Positions 1-12,605 of a stretch of DNA of 64,000 nucleotides are shown here, piece by piece. The notes beneath the pieces were generated by a model. The model worked only from the letters and a program-made list of their open reading frames with translations. It did no database searches and had not been told where the DNA came from. The position numbers were made by a program, and so were the translations under genes. Source of the DNA: Hofstenia miamia (lineage: Eukaryota > Xenacoelomorpha > Acoela > Hofsteniidae); assembly GCA_900660155.1 (NCBI GenBank), contig CABFPE010000308.1, positions 262,654 to 326,653 of the forward strand. Direction: 5' to 3'. Each line of letters starts with the position of its first letter. The first letter of the stretch is position 1.

Positions 1-1499
1 CATGCGATGTTAGATGGTGGAAACGCATATATTTCACGGGATGTATTTTTTGCTAGTGAATATATCAAAATTATTTTAATTGATAGTAATTATGTGTTAA
101 TTTAATATGACAAAACTGGGTGTCTATAAGATTTTGATTATTATTTGTGTGGTGTAATTATCTCCATTTAATTTTGCGAATGCATGACATTTACACAAAT
201 GCTTAGATATAATTTATTGTTGGCAATGTGTGATTATCGATACATATCAGATGAACAAGACTTGACGAAAATTAACTGTGTGTGGGAAAATGATGACGGT
301 GGTTGGCGATAATATATATAAACTCACATCGACGTTGGTAGTGATAAGCTAATACAATAGACAAGATTTTTAGTGTAATTTACCAATGTTATAAAAAATT
401 AGAATATATACATGTTTTGTTTTGTTTTAAAATGTGGGCTTTACCAAAAGCTCGCTTAAATATTTTAGTTTTTATATTTTTGGAACTTGATGTTTAGGAC
501 ATTTGCAATTTGTAAACAATATGCTTGGATGTAGTTACAACAATTGCACACTAATAATTCCCAAACAAACGTTGGTATCAGAACCAAACAAACATTGTTG
601 TAAAGATTCCTTTTAGAAGTTACCTAAAGTATTAATAACTCAATTTTCAAAATTTTTGCATTTAGGACATTTGCATACTGGGGCAGCGATTTGTTAGTTG
701 CTTTCTTTCTAATGCAAGTACTTTTATAAATTGTAACATTTTTTTATTATATTTTGCATTATTTTATGCACACATTGTGTTTCAATTTAATTAATTGTTT
801 GTTTCAATTGACAACCATTGTTTCCAGTTAGGTAAGTCTGTTTGATTCATATTCATTTAAAATTTCCATAATGGGCATTGATTATTAAAAATATAATTTA
901 AATTCCAGTAATGAATGAATGTCTTTCATTAGCAATTGCTAAAGTATAAAATAATTCCTAATTTAAATATAATAATTGATTTAATAAAGCATCTTGGTTG
1001 TAATTACTTCTATATTAAATGTAATGATATCTTACTTAGCGTAGACTCTTCTTTTTGGATTTTACAAGTTAATAGATGATCAGATATTAAACAATTGGTT
1101 TCAAAATATTCAAACCTCTTGTTGTTTTTGAATAACAAATAATATTACTTTATTAACGACAAAGTTTTTGAATGAATATGTGCTGGAGTTCTGGTATTAA
1201 TTGATGTCATATTATAAATATGTATCATAAGATTAATATTTTTCCTAGATAATCTTAATAAGCAATCACTCAAAAAATAATTACTATAGATAATTTTGAG
1301 GCTTTGTTAATTTCCTTGGGCTTCAAAGCAAATCTTAAAGACTAATGAGTTATTGCATTGTCATTGCTATACAAATTGTATCCTAGTCATGATTCTTGCT
1401 CAAAAAATGCTTAAGGATTTCCAACGTTTTTAATTTTATTAGGCAATGAATTTCAGGTTTGAATGATGACATTAATGAAGGACTCCTTTAAAACATTTT
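1..1499. other. AT-rich sequence, no gene seen
   Basis: No long open frame, recognisable protein similarity, repeat end or RNA gene was found here on either strand. Confidence 0.5.
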
Positions 1500-2050
1500 T
1501 ATACTTAACACATGTAAAGAGATTCGTCTTGAATACTGTTTATGAGTAAATCCCATCACTTTAATAATATTAAAAAAATAACAGATTTATTACCAAGAAA
1601 ATGGATCGCAATGTTATTTAAGTCAATGGTTGTATCAAAATATACGTATTCTTGTTACTTGCTAACAAATCTATGTAAAAATTCTAAAGGAAAATTAAAT
1701 AAGATTTTCAATTGGATGAACAAAATTATCAATAGCAATAATAATCGAATTAAAAGAAAATTGGCAAAAGATTATATGTTATTATATCCAGATGATATCA
1801 TGCAACAAAAGATCTTGGAAATATTTTATAAAATGAAAGATAACATCTCCCTAAAATATAATATATCAATGCAAGAAATTTAGAAGCAAAATTATGAAGA
1901 ATTCATTCATAAATATTGCAGTAAAATTATGGAATAAATTGGATAAAGATCTCTATCTGAAAAAAATTTCAATTGTTTAAAAAGAAAGTGACTAATTTTA
2001 TCAAGAATGCTCCAACAAAGAATTATCTTACCAGTCAAAGAATTGCTTCA
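1500..2050 (+). mobile_element. LINE fragment, C-terminal end of ORF2
   Basis: The frame at 1542-1883 reads NIKKITDLLPRKW followed by a long Asn/Lys-rich segment. A neighbouring frame continues NSFINIAVKLWNKLD near 1900-1950. The motif (I/V)KLWN.L followed by a basic helix is typical of the C terminus of jockey/CR1-like LINE ORF2. The fragment is decayed, with stops and frame changes. The family name within LINEs is uncertain. Confidence 0.6.
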
Positions 2051-3199
2051 ATAAATACAAATAACTAAGTACATCATTCTTCTATTATCAATTTAAAATT
2101 AATGAATAAGAACTTATTTAACTATCCATATAAAATATTTTCGAAACTAAAATCAACTATTATAGTAACCAAGAAATATTACTATCAATCTTTACCTCTG
2201 CAACAAAGAAATAGAAACAATTCAGTTAGTACTTAATAGTGGTTTTTTGTACAATTTTTCTCTATATTGTAGAAAGCACTAACTTTATTAATAAATAAAT
2301 AAATAAATAAATAAATATTATAAGATTGCAGACTTTTGCTTAGCTTGAATAATGCAAACATATTCTTCAATATGAAGAGCTGTATTGGAATGAGAATTGA
2401 CCAAGAGATGTAATGTTTAATCTTAGAGGAGTTGTTCTTTGAAACATTTAGTGTCCATCCCAACTGTATGCCAATTTCTTATGAGGTGGCCTTTTAAGTC
2501 AGTAAATGCTTGTGTAATTAAGATGTGATATTTCTAAATCCATAGCTAGTTTTTTAACTATTATATTAATGTAAGCACTAAACTTTAACCTCGAGTCTCC
2601 TAAATACTTCCAAGTGCTTACATTAACTTTGCTTAAATTTAAAAATGCTACAGAAATATCGTGGTTACATTTATTTGTCTGTAAAGTATAAAAATTCCAA
2701 TTAGCTTCACTAATGAGCAGAACAATCATTATTTCCTGAATTTTTTCCCCTTATTTCTTGTTCTTAACATAAGTTGTCGACCTTAATTTTGACCTTTAAA
2801 ACTTCAATTCCAGGAAGCTCAAAACCCTTCCATTTAAAGGCATTCGCATGATAAATATGACTTTAGTTTGTATGATTAATCTATTATGAGGTGCTGTTGA
2901 TTCAAGATACTATGTTTTGTAAATGCTTGTCCAATAGAGGAAATTGTGGGTTTAGTAAAACCGTAGCACTTATCGTCGACTAACTGCTTGAAATTTAGTT
3001 CAATTTGTGAAAAAAACATTAGAAATTTCTATTTACCATATATTGATGTCTTCATATCAATAAATTTAAATTCTGGTTGAAGCAAAATTTTTTGTAAACA
3101 AAGCGGGTCTATTTTTATAAAAAGCGTACAAAGAGGATCAATAATAATCGGGGTGTACAAAGCGTATCTCATATATATATATATATATATATATTCGTA
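2051..3199. other. AT-rich intergenic sequence with short simple repeats
   Basis: An AAAT-type repeat lies near 2289-2318 and a (TA)n tract at 3171-3194. Nothing else was recognised. Confidence 0.5.
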
Positions 3200-3530
3200 T
3201 TAAGAATGAAATCGGTCCAAGAACACTTTCTTGAGAAATTTCACTGGTTACTGGCATAGGACGTGAGAGAAAGCCGTTAATATTTGCTATTTGATATCCT
3301 TCAAAAAGATGTGAATTATATAAACGGATTAATTATTCATCAAATCCAACATTTTTCATTTCCATTACTAGTATATTGTGTGGAATTGCATCAAAGGCTC
3401 TCCTAATATCCAAATATATTCCATATCAAATTACTCTATTATCTATATTATTGTAAATGGAATTGATATAAACTACAAGATTCGTTGTTGTGGAAGAACC
3501 TCGAATGATGGGATAATTTGATATTTCTTA
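3200..3530 (-). mobile_element. LINE reverse transcriptase fragment
   Basis: The minus-strand translation contains an RT motif A-like block (YLDIRRAFDAIPHNIL), then a degenerate motif B-like block (EISQESVLGPISFLI, where functional copies have G.PQGS.LGP). In-frame stops are present, so this is a dead fragment. Its sequence differs from the LINE at 6870-8395, so it is probably another family. Confidence 0.65.
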
Positions 3531-4689
3531 GGAAGTGTTAACTTTTTTCAGCCAAGCTTGACCCCTTCTACCATAAGAAGCACAAAATGTCTTAACATAA
3601 TTTAATATCCACAATAACAGTACAAAATCAATAAAAAATACAAAATTAATTAAAATATTTAAGAATTTGAAAGATTCAAATATTTGACTTGTTAAAAGGT
3701 TACTTAAATATGCTAGTGATATTCCATGCCTAAAGTCATAAATGACCTGACTCGACTCGACTCGACTCGACTCAACTCGACTCGACTCGACTCGTCTAAG
3801 AGTGACTGTCAACCCGGCTCGTCTAATTTTTGATCTGATCCGCAGGTTGGGTCCTGTTGACCCACTCTGGTTAAAATGCGGTCTTAATCGTTTTATAATC
3901 ACCCTCAAATTATTCGTGAGTAATTTTAAACTACCATTAGCCTAAAATACTTTGCAAGTCTTTACTGCCTGATAGAGAATATTACATCTCGATTTTCGTA
4001 CAACAAAATGTTAAGCTCAACATTGGTAATGATGTTCCTGAAAAATATTTTGATAACTTAGATTTCAAAACTAATGTTTTTAGAAAATTTCCACACATCC
4101 AATAGTTGACTTTTTTGAATTTTGCAATCTCTGTATTGTATTTGTTGTTGAAATTTTCTAAAAATAATCTTCTGATTACGACCATAAAAATTGGATTTTC
4201 ATGGTTTACTAATTGATTTTTCGAGAGTTGCAACAAAAACCAAGAACTAAAAAGACTAATAATTTCCTCGATCATATACTAAATATCTCCTATTGTCCAA
4301 ATAAAACTTAAACAAATAATTTTTCTTACAAATGGAAAGTGAATTTTCTACTGCACTGAGTTATAATACGAATATAATAGTAATGTAAGATTGGAATGTA
4401 AACCTTCTAGACGATAACGAAAAATGTAAATTATTTTGCAATTTTCTTAATACTTTCAATATTTCGCTAATAAATAAAACAATTCATTGACTATTTCATG
4501 ATATCAGAAAATGCTTATTTTTGTTTTGAATTTCCATCCTAGATCACTGTCCTTTTAGCTACTTATTCAAACATACTAAAAGTAGCTAAGACCACTAAAT
4601 CTTGGAAAAGAATCCGAGAAAAATCATCGGAAAGTGCTAAGACATTTATATAGTGAAAACTGGAATTTCACATATTCATCATTAACACC
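3531..4689. other. No gene; contains a CTCGA pentamer repeat
   Basis: A pentamer array (CTCGA units, one variant) lies at about 3751-3793, beside a GC-richer stretch to 3890. The remainder is AT-rich with no recognised feature. Confidence 0.5.
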
Positions 4690-6640
4690 CAATGAAATGC
4701 TATCAAACTTTACAAAAACTTACTTTTCTATTTGGATATATGTTGCCCAGAAAGATATACTCTCTCATTCAAATATTAAAAAAAACTCAAAATTTTTCTA
4801 AACCATGGATTGATTCCAAATGCATTGATTTAATCGAACAAAAGAAACAGAATTGGAAAAATTACATCAATTTTCAAACAAAGGAAAATCGCAATGCTTA
4901 TAAAACTGCACGAAATGTATGCAATGTTGCTATAAGGAAAGCAAGGAATAATTATTCATGTTCAGAGTAGCAAAATCTTTTATCACAAAAAAATAAATGG
5001 GAATTTATTAACAACTTATTAAATAGAAAAAAACATGAAAACTGAAGAAATAGAAAAATCCATTACAAATAGAAAAGAAATCTGCAATCAATTCAATGAA
5101 GTTTTTCTAAACTTAGGAAACTACAACAGTATGAATGTACCTTTTTCTCTTAATAAAACTAAACCAACTCCACTCCCTTTCTTCTTTTGTTTTGCAACTA
5201 AATATGAAATCATAAAGTCGATACATTGCTTAAAAAACAAATCCAGCGGACCCTCTCTAGTACAAACTTGGCTCCTAAAACTCACAGCTGATTTAATATT
5301 CGAATCAAAATGTTGCATCTTAAATGCATGTATAAGACATTCCTTTTTTCAATATGAATTAAGATTAGCGACACTTTAATACAAGCTGTTGAAAAATTGA
5401 GCCCCCACATGGAACCATTTTGAGTCCCTTACTATATAATATTTACATAAATGATTTGTACGATTTAACAAAATGTGACATTATAGAATATGCAAATGAG
5501 ATGATACAATATTTAATTCAAATAATCTCCCACAAAAGCCATTCAAATTCTTGAAAAAAAATTGTATTTCTCGCACTAAACATTTTGCTTCCTTAAGACT
5601 CAGAGTGAATCCTTAAAAAAATTCAATATTAAAACATATTCCTGAGAGAATAGATATTGGACGGTAATCCTCTGTTTTCTCATTATTGCCCTTTTTAAAA
5701 ATGGGAATAACTTCAGCCAATTTTAATTGTGTATGGAAATAGGAATAGTAAATACATTCATTGAAGAGATCACATAATGGTCTTGCTAATACATATAGAG
5801 CGTCTTTTAAAAACCATAGAAGCTAGTAACTTGGGCCTTTTGATTAACTTCATTTTAATTATTTTTTATTCATATTTAAATTTTGAAAAGCTAAACTAAA
5901 TCATATTATTGGAAAAATGGCTATGTCGATTAAAGGAATTAACTTAATTTCTCTAAAACTTCCAAATAAAGCAAAAATTCAATTAACTCATGCTCTAGTA
6001 TTAAGTCATTTTAACTAGGCGAATATAATCTACACAGTATAAACCAAAAATTTCTCAAGGAATTTTAAGTGCAAATAAATTGGGTTATCAAAGTAGCAGT
6101 AAATAATCATAGCTTAATTAAGAATAATGAAAATAGAAAAATTTCAAAATTATTTTTACATCCACAATGTTATATCTATATAAATGTCCTAAACACATTC
6201 TTCAAAATAATTAATAATACTTTCCCATATAACAAAATTGACATTCTTCTCGTAAAAAAAATTTAACAATCAAAAGAACGCATTTAATTGAACCAATAAA
6301 AGCGAATAGTGAAAAACTAATTTGTAAACACAGCTACTAATATATAGAATGAATTACCAAAATATATCAAACAAATAAATAGATTAAAAAACCTTCAAAT
6401 TGATATTAAAAAATGCCATTAAATCTTTAATATAAGAAGACTGAAATGGCGAGATTTAAATTTTACAATCCTGATTACTCCATTAATACAAACTAACATT
6501 TCCATAACCCAAGTTAATTATCATTATTACTTGTAAATATTCCTTGTTTTGTTTTGTTATATTTTGTTTGGATATTTTTTCCTGACGCTTTCAGAACTGT
6601 TTACAGTATTCTGAATATAGATATTTCTTCTTCTTCTTTT
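4690..6640 (+). mobile_element. Decayed LINE (jockey/CR1-like ORF2 remnants and 3' end)
   Basis: In order along the plus strand are four parts. An ORF2 inter-domain block (KPWIDSKCIDLIEQKKQNW) lies at 4692-4970. An RT N-terminal block (CLKNKSSGPSLVQTWLLKL) lies at 5035-5379. A motif B/C block (GTILSPLLYNIYINDL, then YANE in place of YADD) lies at 5390-5515. C-terminal pieces follow at 6069-6420. The 3' end carries the motif GACGCTTTCAGAACTGT and a TTC-rich tail near 6615-6640. Frameshifts, stops and an inserted fragment at 5639-5860 show it is dead. Confidence 0.7.
5639..5860 (-). mobile_element. LINE RT fragment nested in the opposite-strand LINE
   Basis: About 220 bp aligns at constant offset (2507) with 8146-8367, differing at roughly a dozen positions. 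It carries the same minus-strand RT segment as the LINE at 6870-8395 and interrupts the plus-strand LINE. Confidence 0.7.
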
Positions 6641-6869
6641 TCTATTCTCCATGTGTTTTATATATATAGATGTATGTATATATATATATATATACCTAAA
6701 TTTTACGAGACTTAGAAAAAGTGGACATTTAAAATACTTGGGGATTAATTTATTTATTTAATTCTTTAATTTTTTTTTTACAAATCAATTGATTAATACT
6801 TATGAAGAATTAAAACAATAGATAGAAATTAACTTGGTTCTAAAAAAATACTTTTTCTTGGTTTTGGAC
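6641..6869. repeat. (TA)n tract and AT-rich spacer
   Basis: A short (TA)n run lies at about 6675-6693. The rest is AT-rich sequence between two LINE fragments. Confidence 0.5.
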
Positions 6870-8395
6870 GTTTATTGTCCTTGAGGATATAAATTGTTGG
6901 TTTTCATTGTTAAATTGCTTTGTTATAGTTTATGGACTTTGTCCTATAGTTTGAGTTTTAGTGAAATTTTTAATGATTTTTTAAATTTATTGAAATTTCG
7001 TTCTTTTTTAATATCTGGATGGAGTTTGTTCCATAAATCAATTGTAAAATTGGTAAATGATTTTTCAGAGATTTTCTTTTTAAATTTGATTTTCTGATAA
7101 GTCTTAGTTCGCTTGTGTATATTTTTCTGTAATTCTACTGAAGGTCTTTTCCAAAATAGTAAGAGGCAATTTAATTGTAATAAGTATTCCAATGATTCGA
7201 TATGTTTTTCTAATATTTTACTTTGAACGTTTTTACTACAGATTGTATTAATTGCCCAATTAAGAACTTTTTTAAGTTTTTTTAAATATTTTCTTGGTAA
7301 CATTGGTAAATAATAAAGAAGAATATGACAAATGTGACAGTATAAGAGATATTATTAATACAATCCTCCACTTCATTGGTAATATATTTTGAATCTTAGT
7401 TAGCAATTTAACTCTATGGCCCATTTTTTTGGTAGTTGCATTGATCTGATCTGTAAATTTAAGTTCATTGTCGATTTCAATACCAAGAAAATTAATTTTC
7501 TTAGTTTCATAAATGATATTTTTTCAACATATATTGATTCTAATAGTTCACTTTTCCATTTTTATTCTTTATAATCATAAATGTAGTTTTCTCAATATTA
7601 AATTTCATCATATTCTGTTCAAAAAATTTCTTTATTTTAATTATATGTTCTTGTAAAATCTATATTTTGGATGTATATAATAGAGTATCATCTGCAAATT
7701 GAATGCATTGACCTTCAATGAAGTTAGGAATATCATTTACATATAGATTGAATAATAGTGGCTGTAAAACTGATCCTTGAGGCACTCCATTATTTATCAA
7801 TATTTGTTTTGATGATAGATTGTTTACTTTCACGTATTGTGAACGATCAAATATATATGATTTCAGAAATTGGATTGAAGAACCACTAAAATTATAAAAT
7901 TCTCTTAGTTTTTTAATTAGTAACTCATGATTAATTGAATTAAAAGCCTTTGATATATCAAGTGAAGCAATATAAAGTTTTTCATCTTTGTCTAATTTTC
8001 TACACCAGTCACTTATTGTTTCAATTAATGCATAATTTGTTGATAATCCTTTTCTTAAACCAACATTGCTGTTTGCTTAAAAGTTTATTCTCTTCAATGT
8101 AGATGATTAATTGTTGATATTTGAGTTTTTCAGAAATCTTGCTTATTCCTGAGAGAATAGATATTGGACGGTAATTCTCTGTTTTCTCAGTATTGCCCTT
8201 TTTAAAAATGGGAATAACTTCAGCCATTTTTAATTGTTTAGGGAAATAGGAATAGTAAATACATTCATTGAAGAGATCACATAATGGTCTTGCTAATACA
8301 TATAGAGCGTCTTTTAAGAACCATAGAGGATAGTAATTTGGGCCTTTTGATTTACTTGTTTTTATCATTACGTTGATCCATTCTATAGTTTGAAT
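6870..8395 (-). mobile_element. LINE ORF2 reverse transcriptase, 5'-truncated
   Basis: Reading the minus strand down from 8368: an RT N-terminal region (AEVIPIFKKGNTEKTENYRP), then ISILSGISKISEKL; motif A (SLDISKAFNSINHELL); motif B (GVPQGSVLQPLLFNLY) at 7741-7800; motif C (QFADDT) near 7690; and the C-terminal domain (FTIDLWNKLHPDIKKERNF) at 6944-7303. The RT motifs are canonical, so this is a fairly young copy. It still contains a frameshift near 8063, between SKQQ and GLRKGLSTNYAL, and several later stops. No endonuclease domain is present. A jockey/CR1-like clade is likely. Confidence 0.8.
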
Positions 8396-8639
8396 TCATT
8401 TATATTATGACACTGCACTCATGTAGATGTAAATGAAGATTTCCTAAAAGAAAATAAAATACAAGTAAATGCTTACTGAAGCTTGCAACAAACAACTAAT
8501 TTTAAGCAAAAATATTGAATACAAAACTTTGAGTAAGTATTTCTTAAATCATCCCTACCATAGGATAAAATTCTATAATCTCTATAGAATTCCACACCTA
8601 ATCGAAATATCAAAATGTTCTATGTAAAAATAAAAAGCG

Positions 8640-8945
8640 AATAATTAGATATTCATTTATTTATACCTCTATAAAATTTTGGAATGGCTTAACTAGAGAA
8701 ATTAGAATAAATAGAAGATTTAAAAAAAATTGAAAAATTTTTTATAATTCTAAAAATCAAACAATTGAATTCAAATGCAGAGATCTTAAATTTTATAATC
8801 TGGATTATTCAATGCCATAGCCCAATAGCGCAATATTTTATATTTGAATGTTTTTTTGTACAGCTTTGATGCTTTCAGAGTCATTATCAGTATGTGATAT
8901 ATTGTTAACGTAACTTTTGAATAAAGATTTTGTCTTTTTCATGCA
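8640..8945 (+). mobile_element. LINE 3' end
   Basis: It contains a C-terminal ORF2 scrap (IKFWNGLTREIRINRRFKKN) and a 3' region with TGATGCTTTCAGAGTCATTA and TGAATAAAGAT. The 3' ends near 6540-6640 and 9925-10035 match it, so all three belong to one family. Confidence 0.65.
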
Positions 8946-9319
8946 ACAGCAACATTGTGAGTTCTACCCAGTTCTTTACATAAACAAATGATTAATTTAT
9001 GTGAGAATACTTAAAGATCTTTAAAACTTCAATAAAAACATTTAAAAGATATACAAAGTATTACAGTTTTCTCACAAAATTATTTCCTCTAAATTTACTT
9101 GAATTTATAATAATATAATATTTTACTAAATCTTAATTATTGGTGATAACAGTTTGTGCATGTAATCTTCTTTGGTACTTAGGTTGCAATGATCTTAACA
9201 ACATCGAGGATATTATACAACAAATCTAATAAATGAGAAAGCTCGAATTCATTAAAGTATAAGTAAGATTCATCTTAAAATCGGTAAACTTAATTTTCCT
9301 AAAATCAACAACTAATATG

Positions 9320-9570
9320 TCCGATAAATCTAATGTAGTTTATAATATTCAATGCACCTGTGGTGATGATTATATAGGATATTGCGGTCGACAAATAAGT
9401 AGAAGGACAAAAAGATTGTGGACTAAGTTATAATGTAAAATTTTTAAAGAATATCGAAGCAAAACATTTTAAAATCATTGAAAGAATTTTAATTAGATCA
9501 TTTGAACCAAGTCTAAATGCCAAAGAAGATTTCATAAGCAAACTTTTACTACCAATAATGAAGATTTAGT
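9320..9570 (+). mobile_element. Penelope-like element fragment (GIY-YIG domain)
   Basis: The plus-strand translation reads NVVYNIQCTCGDDYIGYCGR, the N-terminal GIY-YIG pattern VVY.I.C.CG..YIG. A shifted frame continues FKIIERILIRSFEPSLNA. This cysteine-flanked GIY-YIG type is characteristic of Penelope-like retroelements. The piece is short and broken. Confidence 0.65.
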
Positions 9571-10828
9571 AAAATAAAGTATTATCAAAAAATAAAGTAA
9601 GTTTAGAGGGGGAATAATAATTGTAAGGAAACTGACCATGACTTTTAAGTCGAAATATATTTTTTGAATTCTTTGATTAAAGTTAAATGGTTGGTAAATC
9701 GCTTTTATTTAATGCGAGAGAGCGAGAGAAACGGTGAAACACATGTTTGATGGGGTGATGCAATGTCGAACTTAATTACACCGCACGAGAAAAAGCAAAA
9801 GCGATAAAATCGCTGAAATCAAGTTGTACGACAAGTTTGAATAATTGAATTCAAATTGGGTGGCTTCGAATTTGATACTATTATTCAACTAACAGAAATT
9901 CAAACGCCTTAGGACAAAGATGTAATCTTTTATTTTGCAATGTTTTTGTACAGTTTATTGACGCTTTCAAAATTACTATCAGCATAATAATATATTGTTA
10001 AGTGGATATCTGAATAAAGATTTTTTCTTCTTCGTATCTAAGATAAAATATGGATCTTTGTGACTGAATAATTGTGCCTTTGTACATAGTCTGTTTACAT
10101 GATATGGGGTTAGGGTGATGATTTTTTGCACCAAAGTAAAATTTTTACTGGAAGAAAGTGAAGAAAATTCCATTTAATTAGAAAATTTGAATAAAATAAA
10201 CCAAAGGAGACAAATTTCCATCGATCTAATCTTTACAAACTAACAAAAATACATACAATATTTTTGTGTTACGCAGCAAATTTCATATTAATATACCCTT
10301 TTCATTTTGATGTTGCAAGGAAAGTGTCAGAACAGTGAGTCAATTCAGCATAAGGGTACATATTCACTTCTGCTGTTTCTTAAAATCGGACAATTTCCTG
10401 CAAAAATACTAAATTTCTCATAACTCATGAATTAATAAAGATATCCAAAATACGAAAATATAACGAGATAGAGAAGTGTCTTTTCCTTCACGTATCATTG
10501 AAAATTGAACTGGTTCAACTATGTTTTATAGTATGGCCCAGCCTCAAAAATCTTGATCTTCCCTACTTGACGCATTCGTGAGGCTTAAAGATTCTGTCTA
10601 GGGTAATAAAAATAGTTGAGTTTAGTTGCTACCTTCATGGTTTTCAGAGTTGAAACTAAGTCTAGACCAGCTGGGATTTGAGCTTGGGTTTTAAAAAGCT
10701 TGTGTCTGCGTCCAGTTTAGTGGCTGTATTTCACTTCATAAATGAAAATATATAAAATAATCGCTCTCGGGTATCCTAGCAAAGAGAAAGTTAGTTCAGT
10801 ATCACTTCATCAATTTTACATGGCGTTA
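9571..10828. other. Intergenic; LINE 3' end at 9925-10035, otherwise nothing recognised
   Basis: 9925-10035 has TTGACGCTTTCAAAATTACT, TGAATAAAGATTTTTTC and a short TTC-rich tail, matching the LINE 3' ends upstream. No gene was seen. Confidence 0.55.
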
Positions 10829-11123
10829 CCCAGCAAACAGAACTGTCGTAACGACGTCGCTGAACGAGATAATAACGGCACTAAAACGACATCACAAAAC
10901 AACGACTTTTCACAATAAAATGACAGATTATCAATGAAAATGCAGTTTTTAAACAATTTATCTTCAAATTGCCATAATACTAAAATTATTCCTATTTTTT
11001 GAATATTTTTTGCTAGACGGAATTATACACCGCCACTAATCCGCAATATAAACGCAACTCAAACAATTCAACGCCAATACACCACAAAAACGACGTCGTT
11101 ACAACAGTTCTATGTTTACTGGG
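10829..11123. mobile_element. MITE with about 31-bp terminal inverted repeats
   Basis: The left end begins CCCAGCAAACAGAACTGT; the reverse complement of the right end begins CCCAGTAAACATAGAACTGT. Both then share GTAACGACGTCG. The arms match over about 31 bp with two substitutions and a 2-bp indel. I could not define a clear target duplication, so the superfamily is left open. Confidence 0.65.
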
Positions 11124-12359
11124 ATAGGACGTATCCCTGCTTTACATGTGCGACGAAGTCATGGTTGTGGTTAGTAACTATCTTCTCTAAATGTAACTGT
11201 TTTCGTGGTCAACGTTCGCTCTTCACATCTATTTCGATGCATTTTTTATACAATTGATCAAAGAAAAGTTTACAGACTTTTCTTGTTGACATATCTCTTT
11301 GAAGCCTGTTAAATATTAATCAATCTTAATTTTTTTGCTTTCATTTGATGTGAATGAATTGTACTAGTGATGTCCGGTTACGGGTATTACCCTGTATATA
11401 AATGTCAACAATATTTTTAAGTACGGAACACATTTTTTGCATCGACATGCATATAGTTTTTTAATACTAAAATATTTCAAATCACTGCATAATTGCAAGA
11501 TAATGGAAATTTATTCTCTTATTGAAATATTTTCAAAATGATCTCTTCGATTAATTTAAAATTGATAAAATTGATTGTCTTACTAGGTGTGAATTTTTGA
11601 TCGCGATAACGAAGAAATTGGATTTTCACAATTCAAATAGTCTAGTGTAAACACTACATGGAACGCCATTCGTTATCATTTTAGTATGGGTCACATTAAA
11701 TGAGAAATCTACTTCTTTCAAGCAAAATGGATATAATGTTTTATTTATCGGCGAAAGTATTGATGTCTGTTTTCTCAATTGATAGATATTTTGAAATTGT
11801 AAATTCAACCCTATATCCCTTGGGAATTTTTTAAAATCTTTGATGACTTCAATAAAAAAATTTTAACAGCTTATACTCATTTGATTAGTTTGGGATTATA
11901 ATCTTTAAGAAATCAAAAATGAAAATATGCCCATCAATCCTCTACAGTCTACAAATATACAACTGATCAAAAAGACAAAAATAATGATTGATTTCCATTG
12001 CGATATTTTAGAAACAGCACAGTCGAACGTATGAAAAATATAAAGGGTAGATGTGGGCGAGGCCAGCCCACACTGGATGCGTGCTGATCCCGTATTTGTG
12101 GGTCGCGAAATGGATCTGGCAATGAAGATATTCATGTGGAATGAAGAGGCATACCATCATTTTAAGCTAATACTACAAAACAGCATTCTCTAATTAATTG
12201 AACATATAAGTTTCTTTTACAAGTTGTATTCAACAAACTGTTACACGCTTTTTATGTTATACTAATTTTTTATTGTTCAATACACTTTCTATTTTTCATG
12301 TACTGTCTGACTGTTATTGGTAACCTACTGATTATTGGACTAAAAATTATATAACTCAC
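11124..12359. other. Intergenic, no gene seen
   Basis: The only notable part is a slightly GC-richer patch near 12045-12125, with no recognisable product. Confidence 0.45.
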
Positions 12360-12605
12360 ACAATTGCCTTTACAAGAGCAAAATATTTCAGGGTAGTTGC
12401 TGGTCCCATAGGCATTAGACTGAGTCATTATATCAACACTAAGTATGAAAATAATTTGAATATTTTACAAAAATCGTATTTCTCATTGAAATAAATTCTT
12501 ATTTGCATATAATTGTGGAATGCCTTAGACAATGATATAAGATATCAACCTAAATTAAAATTATTTAATAAAATACTGAAAGAGAATCTGAGAAATAACG
12601 TGTAT
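12360..12605 (+). mobile_element. LINE C-terminal fragment
   Basis: Translation near 12510-12600 gives WNALDNDIRYQPKLKLFNKI followed by LKENLRN, the usual LWN.L...(I/R) and basic-helix end of LINE ORF2. The segment before it (KYFRVVAGPIGIRLSHYIN) resembles the repeat at 54940-55230. Confidence 0.5.

Noticed and set aside
3528-3908. Open frame of 126 codons with repeated SSRVE units as a gene
   Set aside because: The repeated residues come from the CTCGA pentamer array; the rest shows no recognisable domain.
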